The notes below the pieces were generated by a model. The model was given only the letters and a program-made list of their open reading frames with translations. It did not search any database and was not told where the DNA came from. A stretch of DNA of 64,000 nt, from contig NZ_JBPZHB010000008.1 of assembly GCF_051857545.1 (NCBI RefSeq), positions 62,001 through 126,000 of the forward strand, in the 5' to 3' direction. Every line of letters starts with the position of its first letter. The stretch's first letter is position 1. Both the position numbers and the translations under genes were made by a program. This DNA comes from Larkinella sp051857545. GTDB lineage: Bacteria > Bacteroidota > Bacteroidia > Cytophagales > Spirosomataceae. Positions 50,404 through 59,119 of this stretch are shown here, piece by piece.

Positions 50404-53247
50404 ATGAAATTCACCTCCTGCCTGCTGGGGATTGGGCTTTTCGTTTCACTGGTTTCCTGCAACAAAACCGCATCCGAAACCGAAGCGATCAGTTATTCGA
50501 CCTTAAAAGAAGGCTTCAAAAATCCGCCCATTCAGGCCAGGCCCAAAGTGTATTGGTGGTGGCTGAACGGTTACGTCGATACCCTGCGGTTGAAGGAAGA
50601 ACTGCTCGCCATCAAAAACGCCGGATTGGGGGGCGTCGATCTGTTCGAAATCGGACTGCCTCCCGCCAGCGACCCCAACCAGATCATTCCCGCCGGGCCA
50701 GCTTTCATGAGCGAAGAGTCGGTTAAAAACATCCAACTGGCGATTCGGGAAGCGGGCAAACTGAACCTGGAAGTCGGGCTTAATCTCGCCAGTAGCTGGA
50801 ACGCCGGGGGCAGTTGGGTTCAGCCCCAACACGCGGCAAAAACCATTTACTTCTCCAAAACGACGGTGAAAGGCGCGAGCGAGCAGGCGGTTAAATTGCC
50901 CTTTCCAACCATTACACCCGATAAAAAAGGAAACCCAAGACCCATCCCATACGGTGCCGATGGCAAACCGGCTTACCACGAGGAAGTGGCCGTGATTGCC
51001 CTGCCCGCCGGTCAGACATCCCAGCTGGATACCACGAAAGTCATCAACGTGACGGCCTATTTTGATGCCAAAACCGAACAGCTCAACTGGAAGGCTCCGG
51101 CGGGTGCGTGGGATGTTTACCGGTATGTCTGCTCCAATTCCGGCGAGCAGTTGATCCGCCCCACGCCCAATTCGGTCGGCCCGATCATCGACCATTTCGA
51201 CTCCACGGCGACGCGGATGCACGTGATGTATTTCATCGACCGGCTGAAACCCGGGATCGGCGACTTCAGTAAATCGGCGTTAAAAAACTTGTATTTAGCC
51301 AGTTACGAAGCCAAGGAGTTTACCTGGACGCCCACCTTACCGGCCGCTTTCCGCAACCTTCACGGCTACGATCTCTATAAATTTCTGCCCGCGATCTACA
51401 ACAAGGAATGGTATCAGCCAGAAGTGGCCAACAATTTTCAGTTCGATTTTAACAAAACACTGTCCGAACTGATGATTAACAACCACTACCGGAAAGCCAA
51501 GGAAATCTGCAACAGCCACGGCTTGCAAATCATTTCGGAGTCGGGCGGACCGGGCCATTTACACCATATTCCGGTCGAATCGCTGAAAGCACTCGGGGCG
51601 CTGGATGTACCGCGTGGGGAATACTGGTACAACCGCGAGTTTTTCATGGAAAACGACAAGGATAGTCTGGTGGACAAAATCTGGCTCGTGAAAGAGATCG
51701 CAGCCGCTTCGCATATTTACAAACGTGGAATTGTTGAAGAAGAGTCGTTTACGAGTTACTGGGACTGGCAGGAAGGTCCGTCGGATCTGAAAGTGATTGC
51801 CGACCGCGCCTTCTGCGAGGGCATGAACCGGCTGGTGATTCACGGTTTTCCGCACAATCCGGCGGAAATGGGCCATCCCGGCATCGCCTATTTTGCCGGT
51901 ACGCACTACAACGACCGAACAACGTACTGGCCGAAAGTCAAACCGTTCAACGACTACCTGAGCCGGATTTCGTACATCCTGCAAAAAACCGCTTTCGTGG
52001 CCGATGTGCTGCATTATTACGGCGACAACGTCCCAAACCTGATTCCGCCCAAAAACACCTGGTTTTCGGTTGGGCCGGGCTACGATTACGAAGTCGTGAA
52101 TACGGAAGTTCTGATGCGGGATTTGACTGTCGAAAATGGCGAGTGGGTGCTGCCGGGCGTCGGTCGCTACAAGGTGTTGAGCATCGGAACGGAAGGACGA
52201 ATTCCGTCGGACGTTCGGGCGAAACTGACAAAGCTGGCGGAACAGGGCGGTCGTTTGGTGGACCAGAAACCGGCTTTACCCGCCTTGACCGAGCTGAAAA
52301 TCCTGCCGGATTTCAGCTATGCTGACCAGAAAGCCGACCAGCGCGAAACCCCGCTGGATCACATTCACTACCGAAATGGCGAGGTAGATTTTTACCTGAT
52401 CCGCAACACCACGAATCAGTGGGTTTCCCGCAACTGTTTTTTCCGTCAGGCGGATAAAACGCCCGAAATCTGGGACCCGCTCTCCGGCGAAACCGCTCCG
52501 GTGTCGGTGTATAAGCAGGCGGATGGGCGCATTCAATTGCCGGTTTCGCTGCCGCCGTACGGAACGTATTTTGTCGTCTTTTCCAAAGAACCCGTACTGG
52601 CTCACTACAACGAAGTGACGGGTTCCGAGCCTAATCCACCGCATCTGGCCTTTACGCCCAACGGCCTCGCATTTTTGCAGGCGGGGGCTTTCGAGGTAAA
52701 AAAAGAGTCCGGTTTTGAGCAAATTGACAACAACCAACCCGCCGTAACACTCACAGGCCCGTGGCAACTCCGTTTTCCCAAAGGCTGGGGAGCGCCCGAA
52801 TCCGCAACCTTCCCGAAACTCATTTCCTGGACCGAATCCGATCAGAAAGGCATCCGGTATTTTTCGGGGACCGGCACCTACCAAACGATTTTTTCGTACA
52901 AACCGATTTCCAATATCGCTCAGAATCAGCGGATTTACCTCGATCTGGGACGGTTATCGAAAGTTGGTGAAGTTTGGCTGAACGACAAACCGCTGGGCAT
53001 TGTCTGGACGCCCCCCTACCGCTTCGATATTACGGAGGTGGTCAAAACCGGTGAAAACAAGTTAAAAGTCGAAGTGGTCAACACCTGGTCGAACCGGCTG
53101 ACGGGCGACGCGCTCACCGGCGAAAAGTTCACCAAAACCAACATTACCAAAGCCAACAAAAATCTGGTTCCGTGGGGCGAATTGCCGCTGATTGAGTCGG
53201 GTTTGCTGGGGCCGGTGACGATTCAGACGGTTAAAACCATTCGTTGA
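50404..53247 (+). CDS. GH106-like alpha-L-rhamnosidase (copy 1)
   Basis: This 947-residue enzyme has a signal peptide with a possible lipobox (SLVSCNK). The N-terminal catalytic part carries the GH106 hallmark ARPKVYWWWLNGYVDT, GVDLFEIGLPP, LNLASSWNAGGSWVQPQHAA, VEEESFTSYWDWQEGPSDLK and MNRLVIHGFPHNPAEMG, with Glu residues in EEESF as catalytic candidates. C-terminal beta-sandwich domains include a GH2-like sugar-binding fold (GEVWLNDKPLGIVWTPPYRF; TWSNRLTGDAL). GH106 enzymes release L-rhamnose from plant or bacterial polysaccharides. A close paralogue follows. Substrate linkage cannot be read from sequence. Confidence 0.88.
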   Translation: MKFTSCLLGIGLFVSLVSCNKTASETEAISYSTLKEGFKNPPIQARPKVYWWWLNGYVDTLRLKEELLAIKNAGLGGVDLFEIGLPPASDPNQIIPAGPAFMSEESVKNIQLAIREAGKLNLEVGLNLASSWNAGGSWVQPQHAAKTIYFSKTTVKGASEQAVKLPFPTITPDKKGNPRPIPYGADGKPAYHEEVAVIALPAGQTSQLDTTKVINVTAYFDAKTEQLNWKAPAGAWDVYRYVCSNSGEQLIRPTPNSVGPIIDHFDSTATRMHVMYFIDRLKPGIGDFSKSALKNLYLASYEAKEFTWTPTLPAAFRNLHGYDLYKFLPAIYNKEWYQPEVANNFQFDFNKTLSELMINNHYRKAKEICNSHGLQIISESGGPGHLHHIPVESLKALGALDVPRGEYWYNREFFMENDKDSLVDKIWLVKEIAAASHIYKRGIVEEESFTSYWDWQEGPSDLKVIADRAFCEGMNRLVIHGFPHNPAEMGHPGIAYFAGTHYNDRTTYWPKVKPFNDYLSRISYILQKTAFVADVLHYYGDNVPNLIPPKNTWFSVGPGYDYEVVNTEVLMRDLTVENGEWVLPGVGRYKVLSIGTEGRIPSDVRAKLTKLAEQGGRLVDQKPALPALTELKILPDFSYADQKADQRETPLDHIHYRNGEVDFYLIRNTTNQWVSRNCFFRQADKTPEIWDPLSGETAPVSVYKQADGRIQLPVSLPPYGTYFVVFSKEPVLAHYNEVTGSEPNPPHLAFTPNGLAFLQAGAFEVKKESGFEQIDNNQPAVTLTGPWQLRFPKGWGAPESATFPKLISWTESDQKGIRYFSGTGTYQTIFSYKPISNIAQNQRIYLDLGRLSKVGEVWLNDKPLGIVWTPPYRFDITEVVKTGENKLKVEVVNTWSNRLTGDALTGEKFTKTNITKANKNLVPWGELPLIESGLLGPVTIQTVKTIR

Positions 53248-53251
53248 TTGC

Positions 53252-53310
53252 CAGGGCGGTCGCTACCCGGTCAGCGGTCGAAGACCCTGACAGCGGTAGC
53301 GACCGCCCTG
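53252..53310. repeat. Palindrome between the two GH106-like genes
   Basis: Perfect 16-bp arms CAGGGCGGTCGCTACC/GGTAGCGACCGCCCTG lie five bases after the copy 1 stop, with further partial repeats in the spacer. It may reduce read-through into copy 2, or be a repetitive element. Confidence 0.75.
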
Positions 53311-53350
53311 ACAGCGGCATCTCAAAGGTCTGGTAGAAACAACTCATCGC

Positions 53351-56173
53351 ATGAAAACAGTATTGCTCTCTGTTGCCCTAACGTTTGTAACTATCTGTGC
53401 AAATGGGCAAACCGCCACGAGTCAATCCATTCGCGACGGCTTCAGAAACCCGCCCCCGCAAGCCCGGCCCAAAACCTACTGGTGGTGGCTGAACGGCAAC
53501 GTCGATACGACCCGGTTAAAGGAAGAACTGAGGGCCATGAAAACCGCCGGGATCGGTGGGGTGGATATCTTTGAAATTGGCGTTCCGGCCTACAACAACC
53601 CCAACAATATGGTGAAGGCTGGCCCGGCTTTTATGGGGACGGAATCGCTGAAAGCCATCGAAATCGCCATTCGGGAAGCCACCCGGTTAAAGCTGGAAGT
53701 GGGCCTGAACCTGGCCAGTAGCTGGAACGCGGGCGGTAGCTGGACGTCAGCCCAACACGCGGCCAAGTCGATTTATGTTTCGAAGCTGATGGTGGAGGGT
53801 TCCGCGCAAAAACCAATCAAACTTCCCTTCCCGATCATCGCCAAAACCGATGCCAAAGGCAAACCGCTGCTCATCGAATTTGGTGCGGATGGCAAACCGG
53901 TTTTTCACCAGGAAATCGCCGTGGTCGCCCTGCCGGTTCGAGACCAAACCGGCTTTCTGGATACGACCCAAATCATCTCGCTCTCCCGGTATTTCGACGC
54001 TAAAAGTGAGACCTTGAACTGGCCGGTTCCGCCCGGAAAATGGGAAATTCACCGCTACGTTTGTTCCAATTCGGGCGAACCGTTAAAACTGCCCAGTCCC
54101 AACTCCACCGGACCGATTATCGACCATTTTGATTCGACGGCCACCCGCGCCCATTTCCAGTATTTTATCGACCGACTGAAACCGCTCTTCGGGGATTTTT
54201 CAAAAACCGCCTTGAAGACGTTATATCTGGCGAGTTATGAAGCCACCGGTTTTGTCTGGACGCCCTCCTTACCGAATAAATTCTTTCAATTAAACGGGTA
54301 TTCGATCGACAAATTTCTGCCGGTATTGTTCGACAAGACGCTGTTCAGTCCAGAACGAACTGCCCATTTTCAGCAGGATTATAACCGGACGTTATCCGAG
54401 CTGATGATCCAGAATCACTACCGGAAAGCCAAAGAAATTGCGAATCAGTATGGCCTGCAAATCGCGTCGGAAGCGGGTGGTCCAGGGCCACCGTTGCACA
54501 ACGTTCCGGTCGAAACGCTGAAGGCCCTGGGGTCGCTGGATGTGCCGCGCGGGGAGTTCTGGAGCCGGTATCACTACTACGACGCCGACAGTGTGGACAT
54601 CATGTGGCTGGTGAAGGAAGTGGCGGCAGCGGCTCATATTTATAAACGCCGGATGGTGGAAGAAGAATCGTTTACGAGTTTTCACCACTGGCAGGAAGGA
54701 CCGTTCGACCTGAAATCCATCGCCGACCGCGCTTTTTGCGAAGGCATGAATCGCGTTGTTATTCACGGCTTTAGCCACAATCCGGAAGGTACTGGTTTTC
54801 CGGGCATCGTCTACGGAGCCGGCACGCACTTCAACACCAAACAGACGTGGTGGTCGAAAGTAAAACCGTTCACGGATTACCTCGGCCGGATTTCGCACGT
54901 ATTGCAAAACACGGATTTCGTGGCCGATGTGGTGTATTATTACGGCGATAAAGTCCCGAATTTTGTGCCGCCCAAAAACACCCGGTTTTCGGTTGGAGCG
55001 GGCTACGATTATGAGATTATCAACACCGACATTTTGCTCAACGATCTGACCGTAAAAAACGGAAAACTGGCGTTATCGAATGGCGCAACGTTCAGCGTGC
55101 TGGCGTTGGGTGATGTGGAAAATCTATCGCCAAAAATCCGGGCCAAACTCCGGGAGCTGGCGAAAAAAGGCGCGGTGATCAGTGGAAAGGATTTTTCCGG
55201 TGAAACCGCTTTATCTTTGCTTAAAAAACGTACCATTGGGCCGGATTTCAGTGCTACGAATCTGCCCTTATCTGCTTTGGATTTTGTTCATTACCGCCAT
55301 CAGACTACGGATTATTACCTGGTTCGAAACACCACCGATCAGCCCCTTTCGGCCAACGTTTCGTTTCGACAAACGGGTAAAACACCGGAAATCTGGAACC
55401 CGGTTACGGGCGAAATGGTGCCGGTATCCATCTTTAATCAGGAGAAACAACAGCTCCGGTTACCATTAACTTTACCGGCGTATGGCTCCTTTTTTATCGT
55501 ATTCAATCCGTCCGTTTCCAAACCGCCCTATACCGGTTTTGCATCAGCCAATCCACTGCCGCTGTTTGAATACACACCCAACGGTTTGCGGTTTTTGCAA
55601 CCGGGGACGGTCGAACTGACAGATGCTAAAGCCGCCATGAAGCGGATGGACACTGACATCAGAGCGCAGGACCTAACGGGTTCCTGGCTGCTTAAGTTTG
55701 CAAAGAATTGGGGAGCGCCGGAGTCGGTTACGTTGCCGAAACTCATCTCCTGGACGGAATCCGACCAACCCGGCATCCGGTATTTTTCGGGCATTGGCAC
55801 CTACGAGAAAACCTTTCAATTTTCCTCGGATTTTGATTCGTCACAAAACGAGCGGGTCTTTTTAAATCTCGGAAAATTGTCGGAACTAGCGGATGTTTGG
55901 CTGAACGGTCAGCACCTCGGCATCAGTTGGGCCGAACCGCACCGTTTTGACATCACGAACTTGGTGAAAACCGGTGAGAATACGCTGAAAATTGAAATAG
56001 CCAACACCTGGTCGAACCGGCTGACGGGCGACGCCATCACCGGCGAAAAATTTACCAACACCAACATTGCCATTGGGTACAAAGGGACGCCCTGGAAACA
56101 GGTTCCACTCATCGAATCCGGTTTATTGGGGCCGGTTACCATTCAAACGATCAAAACACAAGCCGTAAAATGA
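53351..56173 (+). CDS. GH106-like alpha-L-rhamnosidase (copy 2)
   Basis: This 940-residue paralogue of the previous enzyme has a signal peptide (LTFVTICANGQ) and the same blocks: ARPKTYWWWLNGNVDT, GVDIFEIGVPA, LNLASSWNAGGSWTSAQHAA, VEEESFTSFHHWQEGPFDLK, MNRVVIHGFSHNPEGTG, and the C-terminal ADVWLNGQHLGISW and TWSNRLTGDAI. Copy 2 has signal peptidase I features and no lipobox Cys, so one enzyme may be anchored and the other free. Differences around the active site (SFTSFHHW versus SFTSYWDW) suggest different specificities. Its stop overlaps the next gene's start as ATGA. Confidence 0.88.
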   Translation: MKTVLLSVALTFVTICANGQTATSQSIRDGFRNPPPQARPKTYWWWLNGNVDTTRLKEELRAMKTAGIGGVDIFEIGVPAYNNPNNMVKAGPAFMGTESLKAIEIAIREATRLKLEVGLNLASSWNAGGSWTSAQHAAKSIYVSKLMVEGSAQKPIKLPFPIIAKTDAKGKPLLIEFGADGKPVFHQEIAVVALPVRDQTGFLDTTQIISLSRYFDAKSETLNWPVPPGKWEIHRYVCSNSGEPLKLPSPNSTGPIIDHFDSTATRAHFQYFIDRLKPLFGDFSKTALKTLYLASYEATGFVWTPSLPNKFFQLNGYSIDKFLPVLFDKTLFSPERTAHFQQDYNRTLSELMIQNHYRKAKEIANQYGLQIASEAGGPGPPLHNVPVETLKALGSLDVPRGEFWSRYHYYDADSVDIMWLVKEVAAAAHIYKRRMVEEESFTSFHHWQEGPFDLKSIADRAFCEGMNRVVIHGFSHNPEGTGFPGIVYGAGTHFNTKQTWWSKVKPFTDYLGRISHVLQNTDFVADVVYYYGDKVPNFVPPKNTRFSVGAGYDYEIINTDILLNDLTVKNGKLALSNGATFSVLALGDVENLSPKIRAKLRELAKKGAVISGKDFSGETALSLLKKRTIGPDFSATNLPLSALDFVHYRHQTTDYYLVRNTTDQPLSANVSFRQTGKTPEIWNPVTGEMVPVSIFNQEKQQLRLPLTLPAYGSFFIVFNPSVSKPPYTGFASANPLPLFEYTPNGLRFLQPGTVELTDAKAAMKRMDTDIRAQDLTGSWLLKFAKNWGAPESVTLPKLISWTESDQPGIRYFSGIGTYEKTFQFSSDFDSSQNERVFLNLGKLSELADVWLNGQHLGISWAEPHRFDITNLVKTGENTLKIEIANTWSNRLTGDAITGEKFTNTNIAIGYKGTPWKQVPLIESGLLGPVTIQTIKTQAVK

Positions 56174-56889
56174 GCCGAGTGACCCATTTACTTTTCGCTT
56201 TCGTCGTGAGTTTTACCTTTATGGCGAAAGCTCAAAAACCGGCCGCAGCCGATCCGGAAACCTATTTAGCGGATTTGCAGAAGGAATTGGTCATCGAGTG
56301 GCCCAAAAACCGGACGATCAATCTGGTCTTTCACGGCCACTCGGTTCCCGCCGGGTATTGGCACAACCACGAGGTCCACACGCTGGAATCGTATCCGAAT
56401 CTGGTGCTGGCGAAACTGAAGGAACGCTATCCCTATGCGGTCATCAATGTGATTGTGACGGCGATCGGCGGAGAGAATTCGTTGAAGGGTCAGGAACGGT
56501 TTGAACGGGATGTGCTGGTACATAAACCGGATATTCTGTTCATCGACTACGCCCTGAACGACCGGGGAGCCGGATTGGAAAAAGCCAAAGAAGCCTGGGA
56601 GAAAATGATTCAGTCGGCGCTTTCCAAAAATATAAAAATCATTTTACTGACACCTTCACCCGATCAGCGGGTCGATATTCTGGCCGCCGGAAATCCGCTG
56701 GAACAGCACACCAATCAGATTATAAAACTGGCTGAAACGCACCACATCGGCCTGGTCGATTCGTATGCCCAATTCAAAAAAGTGGCTGCGAAGGGGGATT
56801 TAGTCAAGTACATGTCGCACGTGAATCACCCCAACCTGGAAGGGCATCAACTGATTGTCAACGAATTGGTCAAGTGGTTTATGAAGTGA
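56170..56889 (+). CDS. Secreted SGNH/GDSL esterase of the polysaccharide locus
   Basis: This 239-residue exported hydrolase has a signal peptide (AFVVSFTFMAKAQ) and the SGNH blocks: NLVFHGHSVPAG (block I Ser, with GHS in place of GDS), TAIGGENSLKG (block II Gly), IDYALNDRG (block III Asn) and HVNHPNLEGH (block V His). It is translationally coupled to GH106 copy 2, so it probably removes acetyl or similar esters from the same rhamnose-containing glycan. It ends 11 bp inside the convergent GntR gene. Confidence 0.88.
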   Translation: MSRVTHLLFAFVVSFTFMAKAQKPAAADPETYLADLQKELVIEWPKNRTINLVFHGHSVPAGYWHNHEVHTLESYPNLVLAKLKERYPYAVINVIVTAIGGENSLKGQERFERDVLVHKPDILFIDYALNDRGAGLEKAKEAWEKMIQSALSKNIKIILLTPSPDQRVDILAAGNPLEQHTNQIIKLAETHHIGLVDSYAQFKKVAAKGDLVKYMSHVNHPNLEGHQLIVNELVKWFMK

Positions 56890-57643
56890 TCGGTTTGGCG
56901 GGTCGGTAGTCGTGTTCGGGGCTGGCAATGACGGCGAATTTGTATTTATCACCGTGATAATACGAGCGTTCAATTTCAACCACTTTCTCGCCCGTACAGA
57001 TGACCGCACTGTCGAGCACAAAAGCCGGTGTGGGTTTACTAATCTCGAAATTGTTGGTATTGGGCTGCATGATCGTTACGCCCAGCGTTTGCTGCACCTC
57101 GTTGATTTTCAGATGGTAGCTATTTTCGTAGACTTTGAAATACGAAATTTCCGTCGGCATTTTATTGATCTTCGGACACAAGGTAAGGGATATGTATTTC
57201 ACTTCATCCTTGATCAATAAATCATCGGCATAGCGGAGTTGGTGCAGTTTTAAAACCGGGCCGTCGATGATAAAATGTCGCCCGTTTATTTCGGAGGAAA
57301 TTCCATCATCCAGAATGGTTTTTTCTAAAACGATGTTTTTAGGCGTAAAACCTTCGGCAATTAAACTGTCGTGAAAACCACGCCGGGTCGCATAAATGGA
57401 ACCCAGCGTACGGATTAAATGATGATCGTCGGTGCGGTTTAATACGTACGTTCCCTTGCCCTTTATCCGCTTTGCCCAGCCTTTTGATTCGATTTCGAGC
57501 AGGGCTTTCCGCGCCGTTGTATTACTGATGTTAAAAAATTTAATCAGCTCATTTTCGGAAGGAATCTGGTCACCCGGCTGCAACTCGCCGGTTTTAATTT
57601 TCTCGATAATGCTATCGCTGATTGCAATGAATTTTGATTTCAT
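56879..57643 (-). CDS. GntR/HutC-family regulator
   Basis: This 254-residue regulator has an N-terminal winged helix of the GntR family (LQPGDQIPSENELIKFFNIS; NTTARKALLEIESKGWAKRI; GKGTYVLNR) and a C-terminal UTRA ligand-binding domain (LHQLRYADDLLIKDEVKYIS), the HutC subfamily that senses small metabolites such as sugars or sugar acids. Convergent at the end of the polysaccharide locus, it is the most likely regulator of the operators at 40002 and 41509. The usual Bacteroidota hybrid two-component or SusR regulator is not present here. A near-match -7 box lies at about 57724-57731. Confidence 0.9.
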   Translation of the reverse strand: MKSKFIAISDSIIEKIKTGELQPGDQIPSENELIKFFNISNTTARKALLEIESKGWAKRIKGKGTYVLNRTDDHHLIRTLGSIYATRRGFHDSLIAEGFTPKNIVLEKTILDDGISSEINGRHFIIDGPVLKLHQLRYADDLLIKDEVKYISLTLCPKINKMPTEISYFKVYENSYHLKINEVQQTLGVTIMQPNTNNFEISKPTPAFVLDSAVICTGEKVVEIERSYYHGDKYKFAVIASPEHDYRPAKPITS

Positions 57644-57767
57644 TTCTGCTGCTAACTATAAAAACCATTCACTGCCCGATTGCCGAGAAGTTGACTCCGC
57701 CCTGAAAAGTATTGTTTCACAACCGAAAGTACGGTAGTCTTGCCCAAAGTGCAAAATGTCTGGTTAT

Positions 57768-58271
57768 CTATTCAGGAATGCGGAGCGGCATGACGAAATA
57801 AACGCCCTGAATAGAATCGCCGTGGACTTCCGGTTGCGCGGCAAATCCCAAAGCGAGCTTTACCTGATGATTGGCGTTTTTTTCGTAAAGGCTGTAGGAC
57901 GAGACCTGGTAACAACCCAATGCCCGTGCTTTTTGGATGGCTGCCCGCTGCAAGGCCGTTCCAATTCCCTGATTACGGCTTTCTTCCCGAACGGCAAACG
58001 CGTGGATCTTGGCTTCTGTCAACAATTCACCTTTCAAATACAGGGGCGGGCAGTTGGCTTCCGGCCCGATCGGCTGAACCGCAATCCGCAGAAATCCGAC
58101 AACGGTATTGGCTTGCAATGCAACGAACAGATAGCAGGGATGAGCACGGGAATAATCGCCGACGACAAATTCCCGCTGATCCGGTGCAGTTTGTTCCAGA
58201 CAATTCAGAAATTCCGAATACCGGGGGTGGTCTTCGGTCCATTCTTCGATGAAAAAGACGGATTTCAGCAT
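57768..58271 (-). CDS. GNAT-family N-acetyltransferase
   Basis: This 167-residue cytoplasmic enzyme has the GNAT fold. Central strands VGFLRIAVQP and ELLTEAKIHAFAVREESRNQ lead to the acetyl-CoA pyrophosphate loop REESRNQGIGTALQRAAI (Q/RxxGxG/A). A C-terminal YSLYEKNANHQVKLALGF fits the last helix and strand. The substrate is unknown. It lies 78 bp after ytxJ on the same strand, with a good terminator between, so it may have its own promoter. Confidence 0.9.
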   Translation of the reverse strand: MLKSVFFIEEWTEDHPRYSEFLNCLEQTAPDQREFVVGDYSRAHPCYLFVALQANTVVGFLRIAVQPIGPEANCPPLYLKGELLTEAKIHAFAVREESRNQGIGTALQRAAIQKARALGCYQVSSYSLYEKNANHQVKLALGFAAQPEVHGDSIQGVYFVMPLRIPE

Positions 58272-58293
58272 GGCAATTTCACAAAAGAGCTAT

Positions 58294-58325
58294 AAAAAAA
58301 CGCCAGTCTTCCAGGGAAGACGGCG
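58294..58325 (-). terminator. Rho-independent terminator after ytxJ
   Basis: On the minus strand a stem of CGCC and GTCTTCC with GGAAGAC and GGCG (one bulged T) is followed by seven Ts. It starts 24 bases after the ytxJ stop. Confidence 0.85.
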
Positions 58326-58349
58326 CTTGTCAATTCGATCTAAATTGGA

Positions 58350-58688
58350 TTATGCCGATACGACCTGCTGTTTCAGATCATCGAACGAAATTTCAAAATG
58401 CGAAGCGTCGTAAATACATTCGCCATTCTGAATCAACAGAACCTGAGGAGATTGATGATCGACTCCGAACTCTTCGGCCACCTGTCCCGACACGGAACGG
58501 AATGCAATCAGGTCCAAATAATACGGTTTAATGCCGGCCGAATTGCTCCAGTTGCGTTCCATTCGGCTTAAAGCCGTCGAACTGATGGAGCAGCGGGTGC
58601 TGTGCTTGAAAATCAATACCGGCTGTTCAGCCGACTCTTGCTTGATTTGGGCTAATTGGGCGTTGTCTTGCAGTTTGTTCCAGTTCAT
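58350..58688 (-). CDS. ytxJ: YtxJ-type monothiol bacilliredoxin
   Basis: This 112-residue thioredoxin-fold protein belongs to the YtxJ/BrxC family of the bacillithiol system. Its single active-site Cys is in LIFKHSTRCSISSTAL, with a cis-Pro-like SPQVLLIQNG later. In bacillithiol-making bacteria, such proteins remove bacillithiol from mixed disulfides. Length is normal. Just upstream of the start is a perfect 14-bp dyad that may be an operator. Genes for bacillithiol synthesis are not in this window. Confidence 0.9.
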   Translation of the reverse strand: MNWNKLQDNAQLAQIKQESAEQPVLIFKHSTRCSISSTALSRMERNWSNSAGIKPYYLDLIAFRSVSGQVAEEFGVDHQSPQVLLIQNGECIYDASHFEISFDDLKQQVVSA

Positions 58689-58700
58689 GATGCTTGTTCA

Positions 58701-58714
58701 CACGTAACTACGTG
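58701..58714. promoter_or_regulatory. 14-bp dyad upstream of ytxJ
   Basis: CACGTA/TACGTG around two bases begins 12 bases before the ytxJ ATG. It has the shape of a small operator; no -7 box was recognised beside it. Confidence 0.3.
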
Positions 58715-58753
58715 CTTATAAGCCCGATTGCGCTGGAAAAGTTTCTTTCGGAA

Positions 58754-59053
58754 TCAGTGAATCTTTAATTTTTCCATCATTTCATTCGACACTTCGTCTG
58801 CGTAGGCCCCATAAGCGCTGACCAACGTTCCTTTCATGCCATCGGTCGACTCGATCGCGTACAGAATCGAACTGTCGTCCGGGTTGCTCATGCCTTCGAA
58901 ACGGAACACGTCCACAATGTGAAACTGCTCGGGCCGGAGCTGGACGTTTGGCGTGTGGCAAATCAGGCAGTCGTCGGCAATATTAAAGTCGTGCGTGTAG
59001 CCTTTTTTAGTGAGGTCGTCGAGGGCTTCAACGAGGGTATCGTACGATTGCAT
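58754..59053 (-). CDS. Small conserved Bacteroidota protein (often named PRPP synthetase)
   Basis: This 99-residue soluble protein begins MQSYDTLVEALDDLTKKGYT and has a conserved DDCLICHTPNVQLRPEQFHI and VDVFRFEGMSNPDDSSILYA. Members are commonly labelled phosphoribosylpyrophosphate synthetase in databases, but the real enzyme has about 310 residues and none of its motifs occur here, so that name should not be trusted. The CxxC-like pair hints at redox or metal binding. It shares strand and spacing (65 bp) with ytxJ and may be cotranscribed with it. Confidence 0.78.
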   Translation of the reverse strand: MQSYDTLVEALDDLTKKGYTHDFNIADDCLICHTPNVQLRPEQFHIVDVFRFEGMSNPDDSSILYAIESTDGMKGTLVSAYGAYADEVSNEMMEKLKIH

Positions 59054-59119
59054 AGGCTGATGAGTTAAAATTTACCGATTGAGTTTGTAGTTTTACAGAT
59101 CGAACCAACGAACATCCGC

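Noticed and set aside
58754..59053. True phosphoribosylpyrophosphate synthetase
   Set aside because: The protein has 99 residues and lacks the PRPP-binding motif and catalytic flexible loop of that enzyme.
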